DNA from: Endobugula sp047636495
Lineage (GTDB): Bacteria; Pseudomonadota; Gammaproteobacteria; Pseudomonadales; Cellvibrionaceae
Assembly (NCBI GenBank): GCA_047636495.1
Contig: JBLILH010000001.1
Span: forward strand, 1-64,000
Length of the DNA stretch: 64,000 bases
Direction of reading: 5' to 3'
How positions within the stretch are numbered: position 1 is the stretch's first letter; every line of letters starts with the position of its first letter. The notes beneath the pieces were generated by a model. That model saw only the letters and a program-made list of their open reading frames with translations, was not told the DNA's origin and searched no databases. A program made the translations under genes and the position numbers. Shown in pieces: positions 18,319 to 26,674 of this stretch.

Positions 18319-19759
18319 AGCCTGTATTGTAGATGCCTCTACTGACCAGCATATCTTGTATAACATTACCTATAATAATAATCGCGTCTTCTATTTCAGA
18401 CGTAATGTCTTGTGCATAATTAATGCGCAAGCAATGCTTAAACTTCTCGGACGCAGTAAACAGCGTCCCCGCCGCAATGCTCAAAAGATAGTCGGCTAAT
18501 CGTTGATTAAGTCGAGTGGTATCGATGGTCTCAGGAAGATCAATCCATAATAAGTAACCGCCCTGTGGGTAAGTCATTCGAATGCTGCTAGGGAAATAAC
18601 GGGTGACGAGATCAATCATCCGATCCCGGTTGCGTAAATACTGTGCGCGCATGGTTTTAATATGGCGATTGTAATAGCCTTGTGCGACAAATTCTGCAAT
18701 CGCTCTAGGTTGTAGTACCGACCCACAAGCAGTCGAGACGTATTTCATATGTTTAAACTGCTCGATATAGCGCCCGGGTGCACACCAACCTGTTCTAAAG
18801 GCGGGTGATACAGTTTTAGAAAACGATGAGCAAAATAATACTCGCCCTTGGGTATCATACGATTTTACACTTCTTGGCCGTGGGTGGGCATAAGCAAGGT
18901 CGCCATAAATATCGTCTTCAATAATAGCAAAATCATGTCGGTTCGCTAATGTAATTAAGCGTTGTTTATTTTCTTCGGGCATCACATAGCCTAGCGGATT
19001 ATTGCATGTCGGCGTGATCTGTAAGACTTTAATGGGCCATTGCTCTAAGGCCATTTCTAAGGCTTCGATACTGATACCCGTCTTGGGGTGGGTCGGTATT
19101 TCTAAGGCTTTTAATTTGAGTGCTTGAATAATTTGCATAGAACCATAAAAGCTTGGCGATTCTATGGCAATCACATCATTAGCTTCGGTAATTGCACGCA
19201 TACTGCACGACAAGGCTTCCTGGCAGCCGGTAGTGGTGACAATATCATCGTAGTGTAAGTGGCATCCCGAGTTAAGCATCATGTTGGTGATTTGCCGTCG
19301 CAGTGTTTCCGCTCCTTGCAGGCTGTCGTAGGTGAGCTGATTAATTTGCGCGTTGCGGCTTAATCGAGAAATTAATTTTAATAGTGGTTGTATTGTCGCT
19401 CCGCTGACATTGGGCGTGCCCTTGCCCAGCGCTAGTGTGTATTGATCTTCGTGGTTATAGAGGAGGTCAACAATAGTCTCCCATTTAGAGACGTTGACGG
19501 GAGTAGGGTCAGGGCGGCTAATGTGGGGGAGCTTGGGTTCAGGCGCTTTACTTGTCATCACATAATAACCGGATTTTACGCGAACTTCGGCGATCTTGTT
19601 GTCTTCAAGTAAACGGTAAGCCTCTTGTACGGTTGAGATACTCACTTGATGAGTTTTACTCATATGTCGAATAGATGGCAGTTTGTCGCCCGGCTGAAAG
19701 TAACCGTTATTAATTTGCAGCGTGATCTTCTCGGCGAGGGATTCATATAATTTAATCAT
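18317..19759 (-). CDS. MocR-type regulator (GntR HTH + aminotransferase fold I)
   Basis: Residues 1-70 are a GntR winged helix (FQPGDKLPSIRHMSKTHQVS; ISTVQEAYRLLED). The rest is a class I aminotransferase-like domain that binds PLP: the Schiff-base Lys is K315 in SSFSKTVSP, the PLP-ring Asp is in IIEDDIYGDL (282-283), and TPTCNNPLG is the Asn block. MocR proteins regulate vitamin B6, GABA, taurine or amino-acid genes using PLP and an amine ligand. It diverges from the 20.1-28.5 kb cluster of amino-acid-type exporters and enzymes, which is its likely regulon. Three 13-bp direct repeats lie just before its start. Confidence 0.93.
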   Translation of the reverse strand: MIKLYESLAEKITLQINNGYFQPGDKLPSIRHMSKTHQVSISTVQEAYRLLEDNKIAEVRVKSGYYVMTSKAPEPKLPHISRPDPTPVNVSKWETIVDLLYNHEDQYTLALGKGTPNVSGATIQPLLKLISRLSRNAQINQLTYDSLQGAETLRRQITNMMLNSGCHLHYDDIVTTTGCQEALSCSMRAITEANDVIAIESPSFYGSMQIIQALKLKALEIPTHPKTGISIEALEMALEQWPIKVLQITPTCNNPLGYVMPEENKQRLITLANRHDFAIIEDDIYGDLAYAHPRPRSVKSYDTQGRVLFCSSFSKTVSPAFRTGWCAPGRYIEQFKHMKYVSTACGSVLQPRAIAEFVAQGYYNRHIKTMRAQYLRNRDRMIDLVTRYFPSSIRMTYPQGGYLLWIDLPETIDTTRLNQRLADYLLSIAAGTLFTASEKFKHCLRINYAQDITSEIEDAIIIIGNVIQDMLVSRGIYNTG

Positions 19760-19781
19760 GATTGCTCTCTTGGTTCCGCCC

Positions 19782-19817
19782 TTAGTTCTACTAATTAGTT
19801 CTACTCATTAGTTCTAC
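19782..19817. promoter_or_regulatory. Three 13-bp direct repeats, candidate MocR operator
   Basis: TTAGTTCTAC starts at 19782, 19795 and 19808, giving three direct repeats with a 13-bp period, 22 bases upstream of the MocR start. MocR regulators commonly bind direct repeats, so this is a good autoregulatory site. A fourth degraded unit (TTAGCTTCCGC) follows. Confidence 0.65.
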
Positions 19818-19955
19818 GATTAGCTTCCGCTATTAATTTTGTGCTCAACCCTGTTTCAATACGCGCGTCTTTGCCGCACATCACCTATCAGTTATAGACA
19901 GTGTAAGGCCTTAGCAGTATTTTATACGGTGCAGATAGAATATTTTATACCATTA

Positions 19956-19982
19956 CAGTACAGATGCCGTCTATCTGTACTG
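19956..19982. promoter_or_regulatory. 10-bp palindrome in the MocR/cupin divergent region
   Basis: CAGTACAGAT at 19956-19965 is perfectly inverted at 19973-19982 with a 7-base spacer. It lies about 120 bases before the cupin start. It may be an operator for the forward operon; a T-rich stretch after it means a terminator cannot be ruled out. Confidence 0.55.
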
Positions 19983-20100
19983 CCTCTTTTATTTAATTTG
20001 TATCTGTAACGCTTTGGCTTTGTCGTTTATTCTGTTTTGGATGAATTGGTATGTATGGATTGTTGTATATACATTGATACGCATGAGACGAAATATAAAT

Positions 20101-20430
20101 ATGAATAGGTTAACGGTGGTTAATGCCCTGCAAAGCTTAAAGGATGAAAAAGAGCCATTTAAAGAGCTCTTTAGTCATGGCTCGCTGAGTGTGGAAATAT
20201 ATAAGCCTGATAGTGTTGATTTACAGCAGCCGCATAATCGAGACGAGCTTTATGTTATCGCTTCTGGTTCCGGCTTTTTCGTCAATGGAAAGTCCAGAGA
20301 GCGATGTGAAAAAGGCGAGGTATTATTTGTACCTGCAGGGATCGTGCATAGATTGGAAGAATTTACGGAGGATTTTTCAACGTGGGTGTTTTTCTATGGC
20401 CCGGTTGGGGGTGAAGCAATAGCCGAATGA
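20101..20430 (+). CDS. Small cupin-domain protein
   Basis: A 109-residue single-domain cupin. Motif 1 is represented by QQPHNRDELYVIASGSGFFV and motif 2 by KGEVLFVPAGIVHRLEEF, with His and Glu positions suited to binding one metal. The start at ATG 20101 is chosen because the longer open frame upstream is hydrophobic and not cupin-like. It is the first gene of the cluster divergent from the MocR regulator. Enzyme or sensor role unknown. Confidence 0.85.
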   Translation: MNRLTVVNALQSLKDEKEPFKELFSHGSLSVEIYKPDSVDLQQPHNRDELYVIASGSGFFVNGKSRERCEKGEVLFVPAGIVHRLEEFTEDFSTWVFFYGPVGGEAIAE

Positions 20431-20477
20431 GATGAATAGAAACACCGATATACCTACTGGCTAATGAGGATTGCGTG

Positions 20478-21209
20478 ATGCATATACCCAATAAATTTAA
20501 GCAAGATGATCAAGAGCAATTAGACGCGTTTATTCAGCAGTACCCCTTCGCTACCTTGATTACTTATCGTGGTGTTAATGATGCAGATGTAAACGGTTCT
20601 GGTGTAAATGATAAGGTCGCAAGCGATAGCGGCTTAGAAGCACATCATATTCCTTTCATGTTAACTCAATCTCAGTTATCAGAATCAAAAGGGAAGGCTG
20701 TTTTACAGGGGCATATCGTTAAGGTAAATCCTCTATGGAAAAACGTTAAGGATAAATCCGAGGTGCTGGTGGTGTTTAGTGGCCCTAATCACTACATATC
20801 GCCCAATCATTATCCGACCAAGCAAGAAACTGGAAAAGCAGTTCCTACATGGAATTATTCAGTCGTGCATGTGACAGGGCGCATGTCTTATATTCATGAC
20901 AAAGCGTGGAATCTAGATATGATTAATCGCTTAACCGATCAGCATGAGGCAGGCGAGCCTAGTCCTTGGTCGGTAGCCGATGCACCAGAAAATTATATTC
21001 AAAAAATGTTGGCCGCCATTGTGGGAATAGAAATAGGGATACTGTCGATGACGGGACAGTGGAAGTTGAGTCAAAATCAACCAGAGAAAAATCAACTAGG
21101 TCTTATCTCAGGCTTGTCGCAATCAACCGATGTTACATCACAAGAGATGGCGGATTTGATTGAAAAACATGCTGATAATATCAAGAATAGTGAGATGGGT
21201 CGCCGTTAA
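20478..21209 (+). CDS. PaiB-like FMN-binding protein
   Basis: A 243-residue member of the PaiB (FMN-binding negative regulator) family: MHIPNKFKQDD and FIQQYPFATLITYRG at the start, LQGHIVKVNPLWK, VVFSGPNHYISPNHYPTK and VPTWNYSVVHVTGRMSYIHD in the middle. PaiB of Bacillus affects protease and sporulation genes; the fold is a split-barrel FMN binder. GAGGA precedes ATG 20478. An insertion of about 15 residues (DADVNGSGVNDKVASDSG) near residue 35 is unusual. In this cluster it may be an enzyme rather than a regulator. Confidence 0.9.
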   Translation: MHIPNKFKQDDQEQLDAFIQQYPFATLITYRGVNDADVNGSGVNDKVASDSGLEAHHIPFMLTQSQLSESKGKAVLQGHIVKVNPLWKNVKDKSEVLVVFSGPNHYISPNHYPTKQETGKAVPTWNYSVVHVTGRMSYIHDKAWNLDMINRLTDQHEAGEPSPWSVADAPENYIQKMLAAIVGIEIGILSMTGQWKLSQNQPEKNQLGLISGLSQSTDVTSQEMADLIEKHADNIKNSEMGRR

Positions 21210-21270
21210 AAATCGCTCAGTTTTTGGTTGGTAATCTAACTAGTTTGGCTACTCTTTAAGGTGAAAACAT

Positions 21271-21903
21271 ATGAGTATTATAGAAGTAATCAGTTTTATT
21301 ACCGTCGCCACTCTGCTGGTGATATCGCCTGGCCCTAACGGAGTATTAATTGCTAAGACAGTCCCTTTATCGGGAAGGTCGGCAGGGTTTGCTAATATTT
21401 TCGGGTTTGTTGCCGCATTTTACATGCACGGTAGTTTGTCGATATTAGGTATTTCTGTTTTGCTAGTGCAATCTGCCGAAGCCTTCTTCATTTTTAAAAT
21501 GGCTGGTGCAGCATATTTATGTTGGGTGGGCGTTAAATCACTTTGGTCTGCATGGCAGAATCAGCAAGTAATAAGTGATATGCCGCAGGCAATAAAAGTG
21601 TCGACAAAGAAAAAAGCATTTCTAGAAGGTTTCTTGACCAATGCTCTCAACCCAAAGGTTTCCATGTTTTATTTGGCTGCATTCCCACAATTTATTCCTA
21701 TCGGCAGTGAAATATCGATGGCGTATGTTCTCGTTTCTTTGCATGTAGTTATTGCTATCGTGTGGTTTTCAGCGATGGTGTTTTTACTTTCACGTTTGAC
21801 ATCGTTGTCTGCTTCAGCGAGCTTTAGTCGCTGGTTAAAATCTATTGCCGGTATCGTATTTATCGGCTTTGGGGCTACGTTAGCATCATTAGAAAATAAT
21901 TAA
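21271..21903 (+). CDS. LysE/RhtB-family exporter
   Basis: 210 residues with six hydrophobic segments. VISPGPNGVLIAKTVPLSGR is the conserved first-helix and loop signature (PGPN), GAAYLCWVGVKSLWSA is helix 3, and FLTNALNPKVSMFYLAAFPQ is the typical central block. The family exports amino acids such as lysine, homoserine and threonine. It sits inside the MocR-linked cluster, which supports amino-acid-like substrates. Confidence 0.9.
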   Translation: MSIIEVISFITVATLLVISPGPNGVLIAKTVPLSGRSAGFANIFGFVAAFYMHGSLSILGISVLLVQSAEAFFIFKMAGAAYLCWVGVKSLWSAWQNQQVISDMPQAIKVSTKKKAFLEGFLTNALNPKVSMFYLAAFPQFIPIGSEISMAYVLVSLHVVIAIVWFSAMVFLLSRLTSLSASASFSRWLKSIAGIVFIGFGATLASLENN

Positions 21904-21943
21904 TAATGGTTGCCTTTCGTTAACAAAAAGAGAAATTCGCCGT

Positions 21944-22345
21944 ATGAAAATTGAAACTATTACACCAGAAGATATGTTTGAACCTATCGGCCCCTATAGT
22001 CATATTGCTAAGGCGGGTCCGCATATCACAATCTCGGCAACGCCAGGGGTTGATCCAATAACATCGCAGATGGCTGGGGCAGATGGGTATAGTCAAGCGA
22101 AGCAAATTGTTAGGAATTTTAGTTCTTTGCTTGGCGGGGTTGGTGCATCACTCCGCGATGTCATGCATGTGAATGTGTTCTTGATTAAAGTTGAAGACTT
22201 TCAGGAGATGAACCGTGCGTACGTAGAGGAATTTGGTTCTCATCGTCCAGCTCGAACAGTTATCTGTGTGGCCGATCTGCCAAAGGAAGGGGCATTGATG
22301 ACGATGAATCTGACCGCTTTTGTGAGTAATAACGGTTCGCTTTAA
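21944..22345 (+). CDS. RidA-family (YjgF/UK114) protein
   Basis: 133 residues with the RidA fold. The substrate-carboxylate Arg is in RPARTVICVADLPKEG, and VGASLRDVMHVNVFLI is a family block. RidA proper hydrolyses enamine/imine intermediates made by PLP enzymes. Here the segment after LPKEG reads ALMTMNLTAFV, whereas archetypal RidA has an acidic residue at the equivalent of E120; this protein therefore looks like a Rid subfamily that may not have imine deaminase activity. It lies between an exporter and the DUF711 gene. Confidence 0.9.
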   Translation: MKIETITPEDMFEPIGPYSHIAKAGPHITISATPGVDPITSQMAGADGYSQAKQIVRNFSSLLGGVGASLRDVMHVNVFLIKVEDFQEMNRAYVEEFGSHRPARTVICVADLPKEGALMTMNLTAFVSNNGSL

Positions 22346-22448
22346 TTATAACGACGATCGTTAATGAATGTTCGTTTTGAATCTGTATTCTACAGTAGAT
22401 GAAATGTTAATTGTTTAGTGTAAAGCACAGTAAAAAATAGGAAAAAAA

Positions 22449-23690
22449 ATGAGCGCAATACAACACCATTTATGTAAAGTAAGAACCATCACGACGTTTT
22501 TATCCTTAGATGCTGACCGTTCATCGTGGGCAGAGACTATTCAGCAAGCGTCGGATTGTTGTACGCAAGTGTCAGCAGCACTGTTGAAAGAAAGCTATCA
22601 AGTACAGTCAATTCGTATCGTAACGAACCCGTTTGGCGAATATCTGCGTACAGATAAGCTCGATCATGCTAAACAAGATTTGGCGTATTTAAGCGAGTTA
22701 TTACATACAGCAAATGGCAGTAACGGTTTACGTTTACGTTTTGCAATAGGTGAAGCGCGCACGGCGAAAGAACTTCTATTGATGCCCGAGTTGATTGCCA
22801 AGTTTGGTGATCTATGTAATGTGTGTGTCAATATCGATATGGACGAGCAGGGTGTACTAGATAATAAGCTGATCGTAAACGCGGCACAAGCAGTGCAACA
22901 TATTAGTACCATTACACCACGGGGCGAGGGTAATTTTAACTTTACGGTAAATTTTAACTGCCAACCTTTAATCCCTTATTTTCCTGCTAGCTATCATCGT
23001 CGTGAACTCGGGAATCAGCTAGTCATTGGTTTGGAAACCCCCGACCTACTGGTGAATGAATTGTTATTATTTAATCAGGCGCCAGGGAATAAAAATTCCA
23101 AACACAATGTCTTGCATGCTGGTTATTACCAAGTGATGCATAGCGCCTTGCAGTGTCATATCGACGATATCAATCGTATTGTTATGAATGTTGAATTGCC
23201 ACACGGCTTTCAGTTTTCAGGTTTTGATAGCTCCGCTGCCCCATCGAAAGATTGCGCCAGTATGGTAGAGGTATATCAACAATTGGGCGTTGAATACTTT
23301 GGTGCTTCAGGAACAGTAGAAGCATCGGCGTTATTAACGCGAGTATTTAAATCTATCACCGGCGTTGAACTAGTGGGGTTTTCTGGATTGATGTTGGCAT
23401 TAACAGAAGATAAAGGCTTGGCCGAAGGCAGTATCAATGGAGATTTTGATATTCGATCTTTATTAACTTACAGCGCAGTATGCGGTATAGGTTTAGATAC
23501 GGTGCCAATTCCGGGCGATACGCCTATCGAAAAGATAGCGGCGCTGATGCGAGACACCGGCACGATGGCGTACCGTTTACATAAACCGCTTACCGTACGG
23601 GTATTTCCTGTCCCGGGTTTGCAGGCTGGCGACCTTACCGCATTCGAGAGTGATGACTTGTGTAATTGTGCGGTATTAGCCGTGCCTTGA
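22449..23690 (+). CDS. DUF711 family protein
   Basis: A 413-residue protein resembling DUF711 (UPF0210-like, sometimes described as glycyl-radical-enzyme-fold relatives). Recognisable blocks are KVRTITTFLSLD at the N terminus, IRIVTNPFGEYL, ELIAKFGDLCNVCVNIDM, GEGNFNFTVNFNC and GVELVGFSGLMLALTEDKGL. No catalytic radical motif is evident and no function is established for the family. AGGAAAAAAA precedes the ATG. Its position among RidA, PhzF and hydroxyacid-dehydrogenase genes suggests a step in small-molecule metabolism, which is inference. Confidence 0.8.
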   Translation: MSAIQHHLCKVRTITTFLSLDADRSSWAETIQQASDCCTQVSAALLKESYQVQSIRIVTNPFGEYLRTDKLDHAKQDLAYLSELLHTANGSNGLRLRFAIGEARTAKELLLMPELIAKFGDLCNVCVNIDMDEQGVLDNKLIVNAAQAVQHISTITPRGEGNFNFTVNFNCQPLIPYFPASYHRRELGNQLVIGLETPDLLVNELLLFNQAPGNKNSKHNVLHAGYYQVMHSALQCHIDDINRIVMNVELPHGFQFSGFDSSAAPSKDCASMVEVYQQLGVEYFGASGTVEASALLTRVFKSITGVELVGFSGLMLALTEDKGLAEGSINGDFDIRSLLTYSAVCGIGLDTVPIPGDTPIEKIAALMRDTGTMAYRLHKPLTVRVFPVPGLQAGDLTAFESDDLCNCAVLAVP

Positions 23691-23710
23691 CTGGAATGTA
23701 AGTAATGATA

Positions 23711-23904
23711 GATGCCGGGTCAAGCCCGGTATGACGGAACGTAAAATGGTGTTGGCAAAAACACGGTAAGCAAGAAATATCGAAAATAAAGATAAAGTCG
23801 AAGCGGTAAGGAAGTGGTGGTAAGACAAGAGTGCCATGCGCTCCTCATGCGGCTCATTTTTTCAGCGTCATAGACTCGTCATGCCTGGCTTGACCCGGTA
23901 TCTA
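23711..23904. repeat. Pair of REP-like hairpin units in opposite orientation
   Basis: A unit at 23711-23737 (GATGCCGGGTCAAGCCCGG and TATGACGG) and a second one at 23877-23904 in the opposite direction match the hairpins inside the family 1 MITE-like elements. The ends CACTGCTG are not seen here, so this is a relic or an independent pair. It separates the DUF711 gene from the second LysE gene. Confidence 0.7.
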
Positions 23905-23980
23905 TTTTTGGTGCTCTCGGATGCGCAATAAAGTTTTCCATGTTGATAGCCAATAAATAAACGAAAAAAAGAAATGAAAA

Positions 23981-24595
23981 ATGACGGTAGAATATTTTAT
24001 CGCATGGTTTGGTGTTGTGTTTCCGCTTATTTTTAGCCCAGGGCCAGGGAATATTGTTTTTGCCCTGTCGGGTGCAAAACAAGGGGTAAAAAAATCGATA
24101 CCGTTACTATTGGGTGTCGACTTTGTTTATATTATTTGCTCGTTGATTGTTGGTTTTGGCTTAGGAGAGTTTTTACAGGCTTACCCAACGTTGATGGTAG
24201 GAATTAAGTTGTTGGGCATTGCGTATATTTTTTACTTGGTTTATAAGTTTTTAAAACCCATTAAAAAATCTAGCAGTAATGAAACGCTAATGGTGTACAC
24301 TTTTTACGATGGTATGATCTTACAGGCGTTAAATCAAAAAGGTTGGACCATGCTATTTGTGATGTTCTCTCTGTTTTTAGACGGGAGTTTTGATCACGCC
24401 AGCCAGGTCATTTATTTGGTGGTAATGGTGGCGATTGTGAATATCTCAACACATCTTATATGGACTTTCGCCGGGTCATTAATTACTCGATATATAGCCA
24501 ATCCAACGACCGAAAAATATATTAATTTCGGCTTCGCACTATCGTTATTACTGGTTGCTGTTTGGTTGTTAATCGATACACTGAGTACGATCTAA
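23981..24595 (+). CDS. Second LysE-family exporter
   Basis: 204 residues, six hydrophobic segments. FPLIFSPGPGNIVFALSGAK holds the PGP signature and LLGIAYIFYLVYKFLKP is helix 3. The central block is ALNQKGWTMLFVMFSLF, where most relatives have NP(K/L) rather than QKGW, so it belongs to a different branch from the exporter at 21271. Two distinct LysE proteins in one cluster suggest more than one product is exported. Confidence 0.88.
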   Translation: MTVEYFIAWFGVVFPLIFSPGPGNIVFALSGAKQGVKKSIPLLLGVDFVYIICSLIVGFGLGEFLQAYPTLMVGIKLLGIAYIFYLVYKFLKPIKKSSSNETLMVYTFYDGMILQALNQKGWTMLFVMFSLFLDGSFDHASQVIYLVVMVAIVNISTHLIWTFAGSLITRYIANPTTEKYINFGFALSLLLVAVWLLIDTLSTI

Positions 24596-24616
24596 TATTA
24601 TTAAGAGAGGTTTGTT

Positions 24617-25504
24617 ATGCAATTATTGGTTAGTTTTATTGATGCGTTTACCGATACACAGTTTACAGGCAACCCCGCAGCCGTTATTCAGTTAACCGAG
24701 TGGTTGCCAGAGAGTGTGATGCAAAACATCGCTGCCGAGAATAATTTATCGGAAACCGCATTCATCGTCGCGGCGGATGCTAGCGTCGAAGTAAATTCAG
24801 AACTAAAAAAAGAACTGAATGACGATGTGGCAGGCGATCTTGTTGATAATGCGAATGAAAAGACTGTTTTTTCTATTCGTTGGTTTTCGCCAACGCAAGA
24901 GATCTCCTTTTGTGGGCATGCGACATTGGCGTCGGCGTTCTTTCTGTTTTCTTGTGATGAAGATGCAAAAGAACTGCATTTTTTTGCGGATGCCGTAGGT
25001 GACTTCGTGGTGGAAAAAATGAATGATTCCACAATAAGAATGAACTTCCCTAATAGAATGCCGGAAAAAGTCAGCGATATCCCCGATGCTTTATTACAGG
25101 GCTTATCACTAGCGCCGCAAGAGGTTTATCGCAATCAACAGGCATATATTGCAGTGTATGCCGATGAGCAATCCGTAAGAGATGTGCAGACTATATCTGC
25201 AACGCTAAAAACGCTCGCGCCTTATAATGTAGCGGTGACCGCACCGTCCGCCCTGTACGATTTTGTTTCTCGTTATTTTTGGCCGGCCAGTGGTGGTGAT
25301 GAAGACCCTGTAACTGGCTCGATGCATACCGGGCTTGCTCCGTTGTGGGCAAAACGTCTAGGGAAAAATCGATTGCTGGCTTATCAAGCATCCAAGCGTG
25401 GCGGCGAACTCCTGTGTGAAGTACAAGGCGACAGAGTGTTAATTTCTGGTAAAGCCGTGCTTTATTTAGAAGGCACAATTACGGTTGATGATGCGATAGC
25501 ATAA
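24617..25504 (+). CDS. PhzF-family isomerase-like protein
   Basis: 295 residues of the PhzF/diaminopimelate-epimerase fold. FIDAFTDTQFTGNPAAVIQL opens the protein, LSETAFIV carries the family's catalytic Glu, FCGHATLASAFFLFSC and DPVTGSMHTGLAPLWAKRLG are the conserved Gly/His and C-terminal blocks. PhzF itself isomerises a phenazine precursor, but no other phenazine genes are present, so a different isomerisation is expected. Residues 57-72 (ELKKELNDDVAGDL) are an acidic insertion not usual in the family. GAGAGG lies before ATG 24617. Confidence 0.92.
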   Translation: MQLLVSFIDAFTDTQFTGNPAAVIQLTEWLPESVMQNIAAENNLSETAFIVAADASVEVNSELKKELNDDVAGDLVDNANEKTVFSIRWFSPTQEISFCGHATLASAFFLFSCDEDAKELHFFADAVGDFVVEKMNDSTIRMNFPNRMPEKVSDIPDALLQGLSLAPQEVYRNQQAYIAVYADEQSVRDVQTISATLKTLAPYNVAVTAPSALYDFVSRYFWPASGGDEDPVTGSMHTGLAPLWAKRLGKNRLLAYQASKRGGELLCEVQGDRVLISGKAVLYLEGTITVDDAIA

Positions 25505-25603
25505 GCCACATTGCAGATTTATAAAATTGCTAGGGATGATAATACGTTAGCTAAACTAATTTGAATTCAAGTGTTCCCATTGTTCTTTACAAAAGGATTG
25601 ATT

Positions 25604-26473
25604 ATGAAAATTACATTTTTAGGCTTGGGCGTTATGGGTTATCCCATGGCAGGATATTTACAAAAAGCCGGCCACACAGTGTGTGTGTATAACCGCACCA
25701 CGAGTAAAGCGCAAAAATGGGTGGATGAATTTGGCGGAAGTTACAGTGAGACACCCGCGTTAGCAGCAAAAGATGCGGAAATAGTATTGTTATGTGTCGG
25801 CAACGACAATGACGTTCGTGAGGTGATTGTGGGTGAACATGGCGTGTTAAGTGTGTTAAAAAAAGGTTCGATTATTGTTGATCACACCACCACATCGGAT
25901 CGGCTAGCAAAAGAAATGTATCGCGTAGTGAAAGAGAAAGGCTGTGACTTTATCGATGCGCCCGTATCCGGCGGTCAAGCGGGTGCAGATAATGCACAGC
26001 TGGCGATAATGGCTGGTGGAGACAAGCCTGTATTCAATAAAGTCTCTCTGATTTTAGATGTATATTCAAAATCACTGATCTATATGGGTGATTCTGGCGC
26101 AGGTCAGGCGACAAAGATGACCAATCAATTATTGATTGCCGGGGTGTTACAGGGTATCTCTGAAGGCTTTGCCTTAGCGAGGTCTGCAGGGCTAGATTTA
26201 GATACGGTTGCAAAAGCGATCAGCGCTGGTTCAGCAGGTAGTTGGCAGCTATCCAATCGCGCAGAAAACATTAATAATGATAAGTTCGATTATGGTTTTG
26301 CCGTCGATTGGATGCGTAAAGATTTAGGTTTTTGTCTTCAGGCGGCCAAAGACTACGGCATTGCATTACCCAATGCCGAATGGGTGGATCAATGCTATGC
26401 GAAACTACAAGCCGAAGGGCATCAGCGCTCAGATACCTCTGTTTTGGTGAAGCAATATACAGATGTAAACTAA
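25604..26473 (+). CDS. Beta-hydroxyacid dehydrogenase (3-hydroxyisobutyrate dehydrogenase family)
   Basis: 289 residues with an N-terminal Rossmann fold (FLGLGVMGYPMAGYLQKAGH; YNRTTSKAQKW, whose NRT suggests NADP+ preference), the substrate loop DAPVSGGQAGADNAQLAIMA, and the catalytic Lys K171 in GAGQATKMTNQLLIAG. The family oxidises or reduces 3-hydroxyacids and includes glyoxylate/succinic semialdehyde reductases and imine-type reductases. ATG 25604 is chosen because AAAAGGA lies at the right distance. It fits the cluster as a redox step. Confidence 0.93.
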   Translation: MKITFLGLGVMGYPMAGYLQKAGHTVCVYNRTTSKAQKWVDEFGGSYSETPALAAKDAEIVLLCVGNDNDVREVIVGEHGVLSVLKKGSIIVDHTTTSDRLAKEMYRVVKEKGCDFIDAPVSGGQAGADNAQLAIMAGGDKPVFNKVSLILDVYSKSLIYMGDSGAGQATKMTNQLLIAGVLQGISEGFALARSAGLDLDTVAKAISAGSAGSWQLSNRAENINNDKFDYGFAVDWMRKDLGFCLQAAKDYGIALPNAEWVDQCYAKLQAEGHQRSDTSVLVKQYTDVN

Positions 26474-26484
26474 GAAAAATAATA

Positions 26485-26663
26485 ACAATTTACTCCATCC
26501 TAGAAAGCATTTTTTACTTATCAGGAATCCAGTGTGGTTGACTAGATACCGAGTCAAGCTCGGTATGACGATGTCAAGCTCGGTATGACGATGTCAAGCT
26601 CGGTATGACGATGTCAAGCTCAGTATGACGATGTCAAGCTCGGTATGACGATGTTAAGCTGAT
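26485..26663. repeat. Family 1-related repeat with a 5 x 20-bp tandem array
   Basis: The left part (AGAAAGCATTTTTTACTTAT, GGAATCCAGTG) matches the inside of the MITE-like element at 11515. It is followed by five 20-bp tandem units, TCAAGCTCGGTATGACGATG, from 26554 to 26653 (one unit has a single change). The element's usual terminal sequence is not intact. It ends just before the ribosome binding site of the next gene, so that gene's promoter lies in or before it. Confidence 0.8.
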
Positions 26664-26674
26664 AAGGAAGGTTG

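Noticed and set aside
24617..25504. PhzF as part of a phenazine pathway
   Set aside because: No phzA-E or phzG gene is present; the family is much wider than phenazine synthesis.
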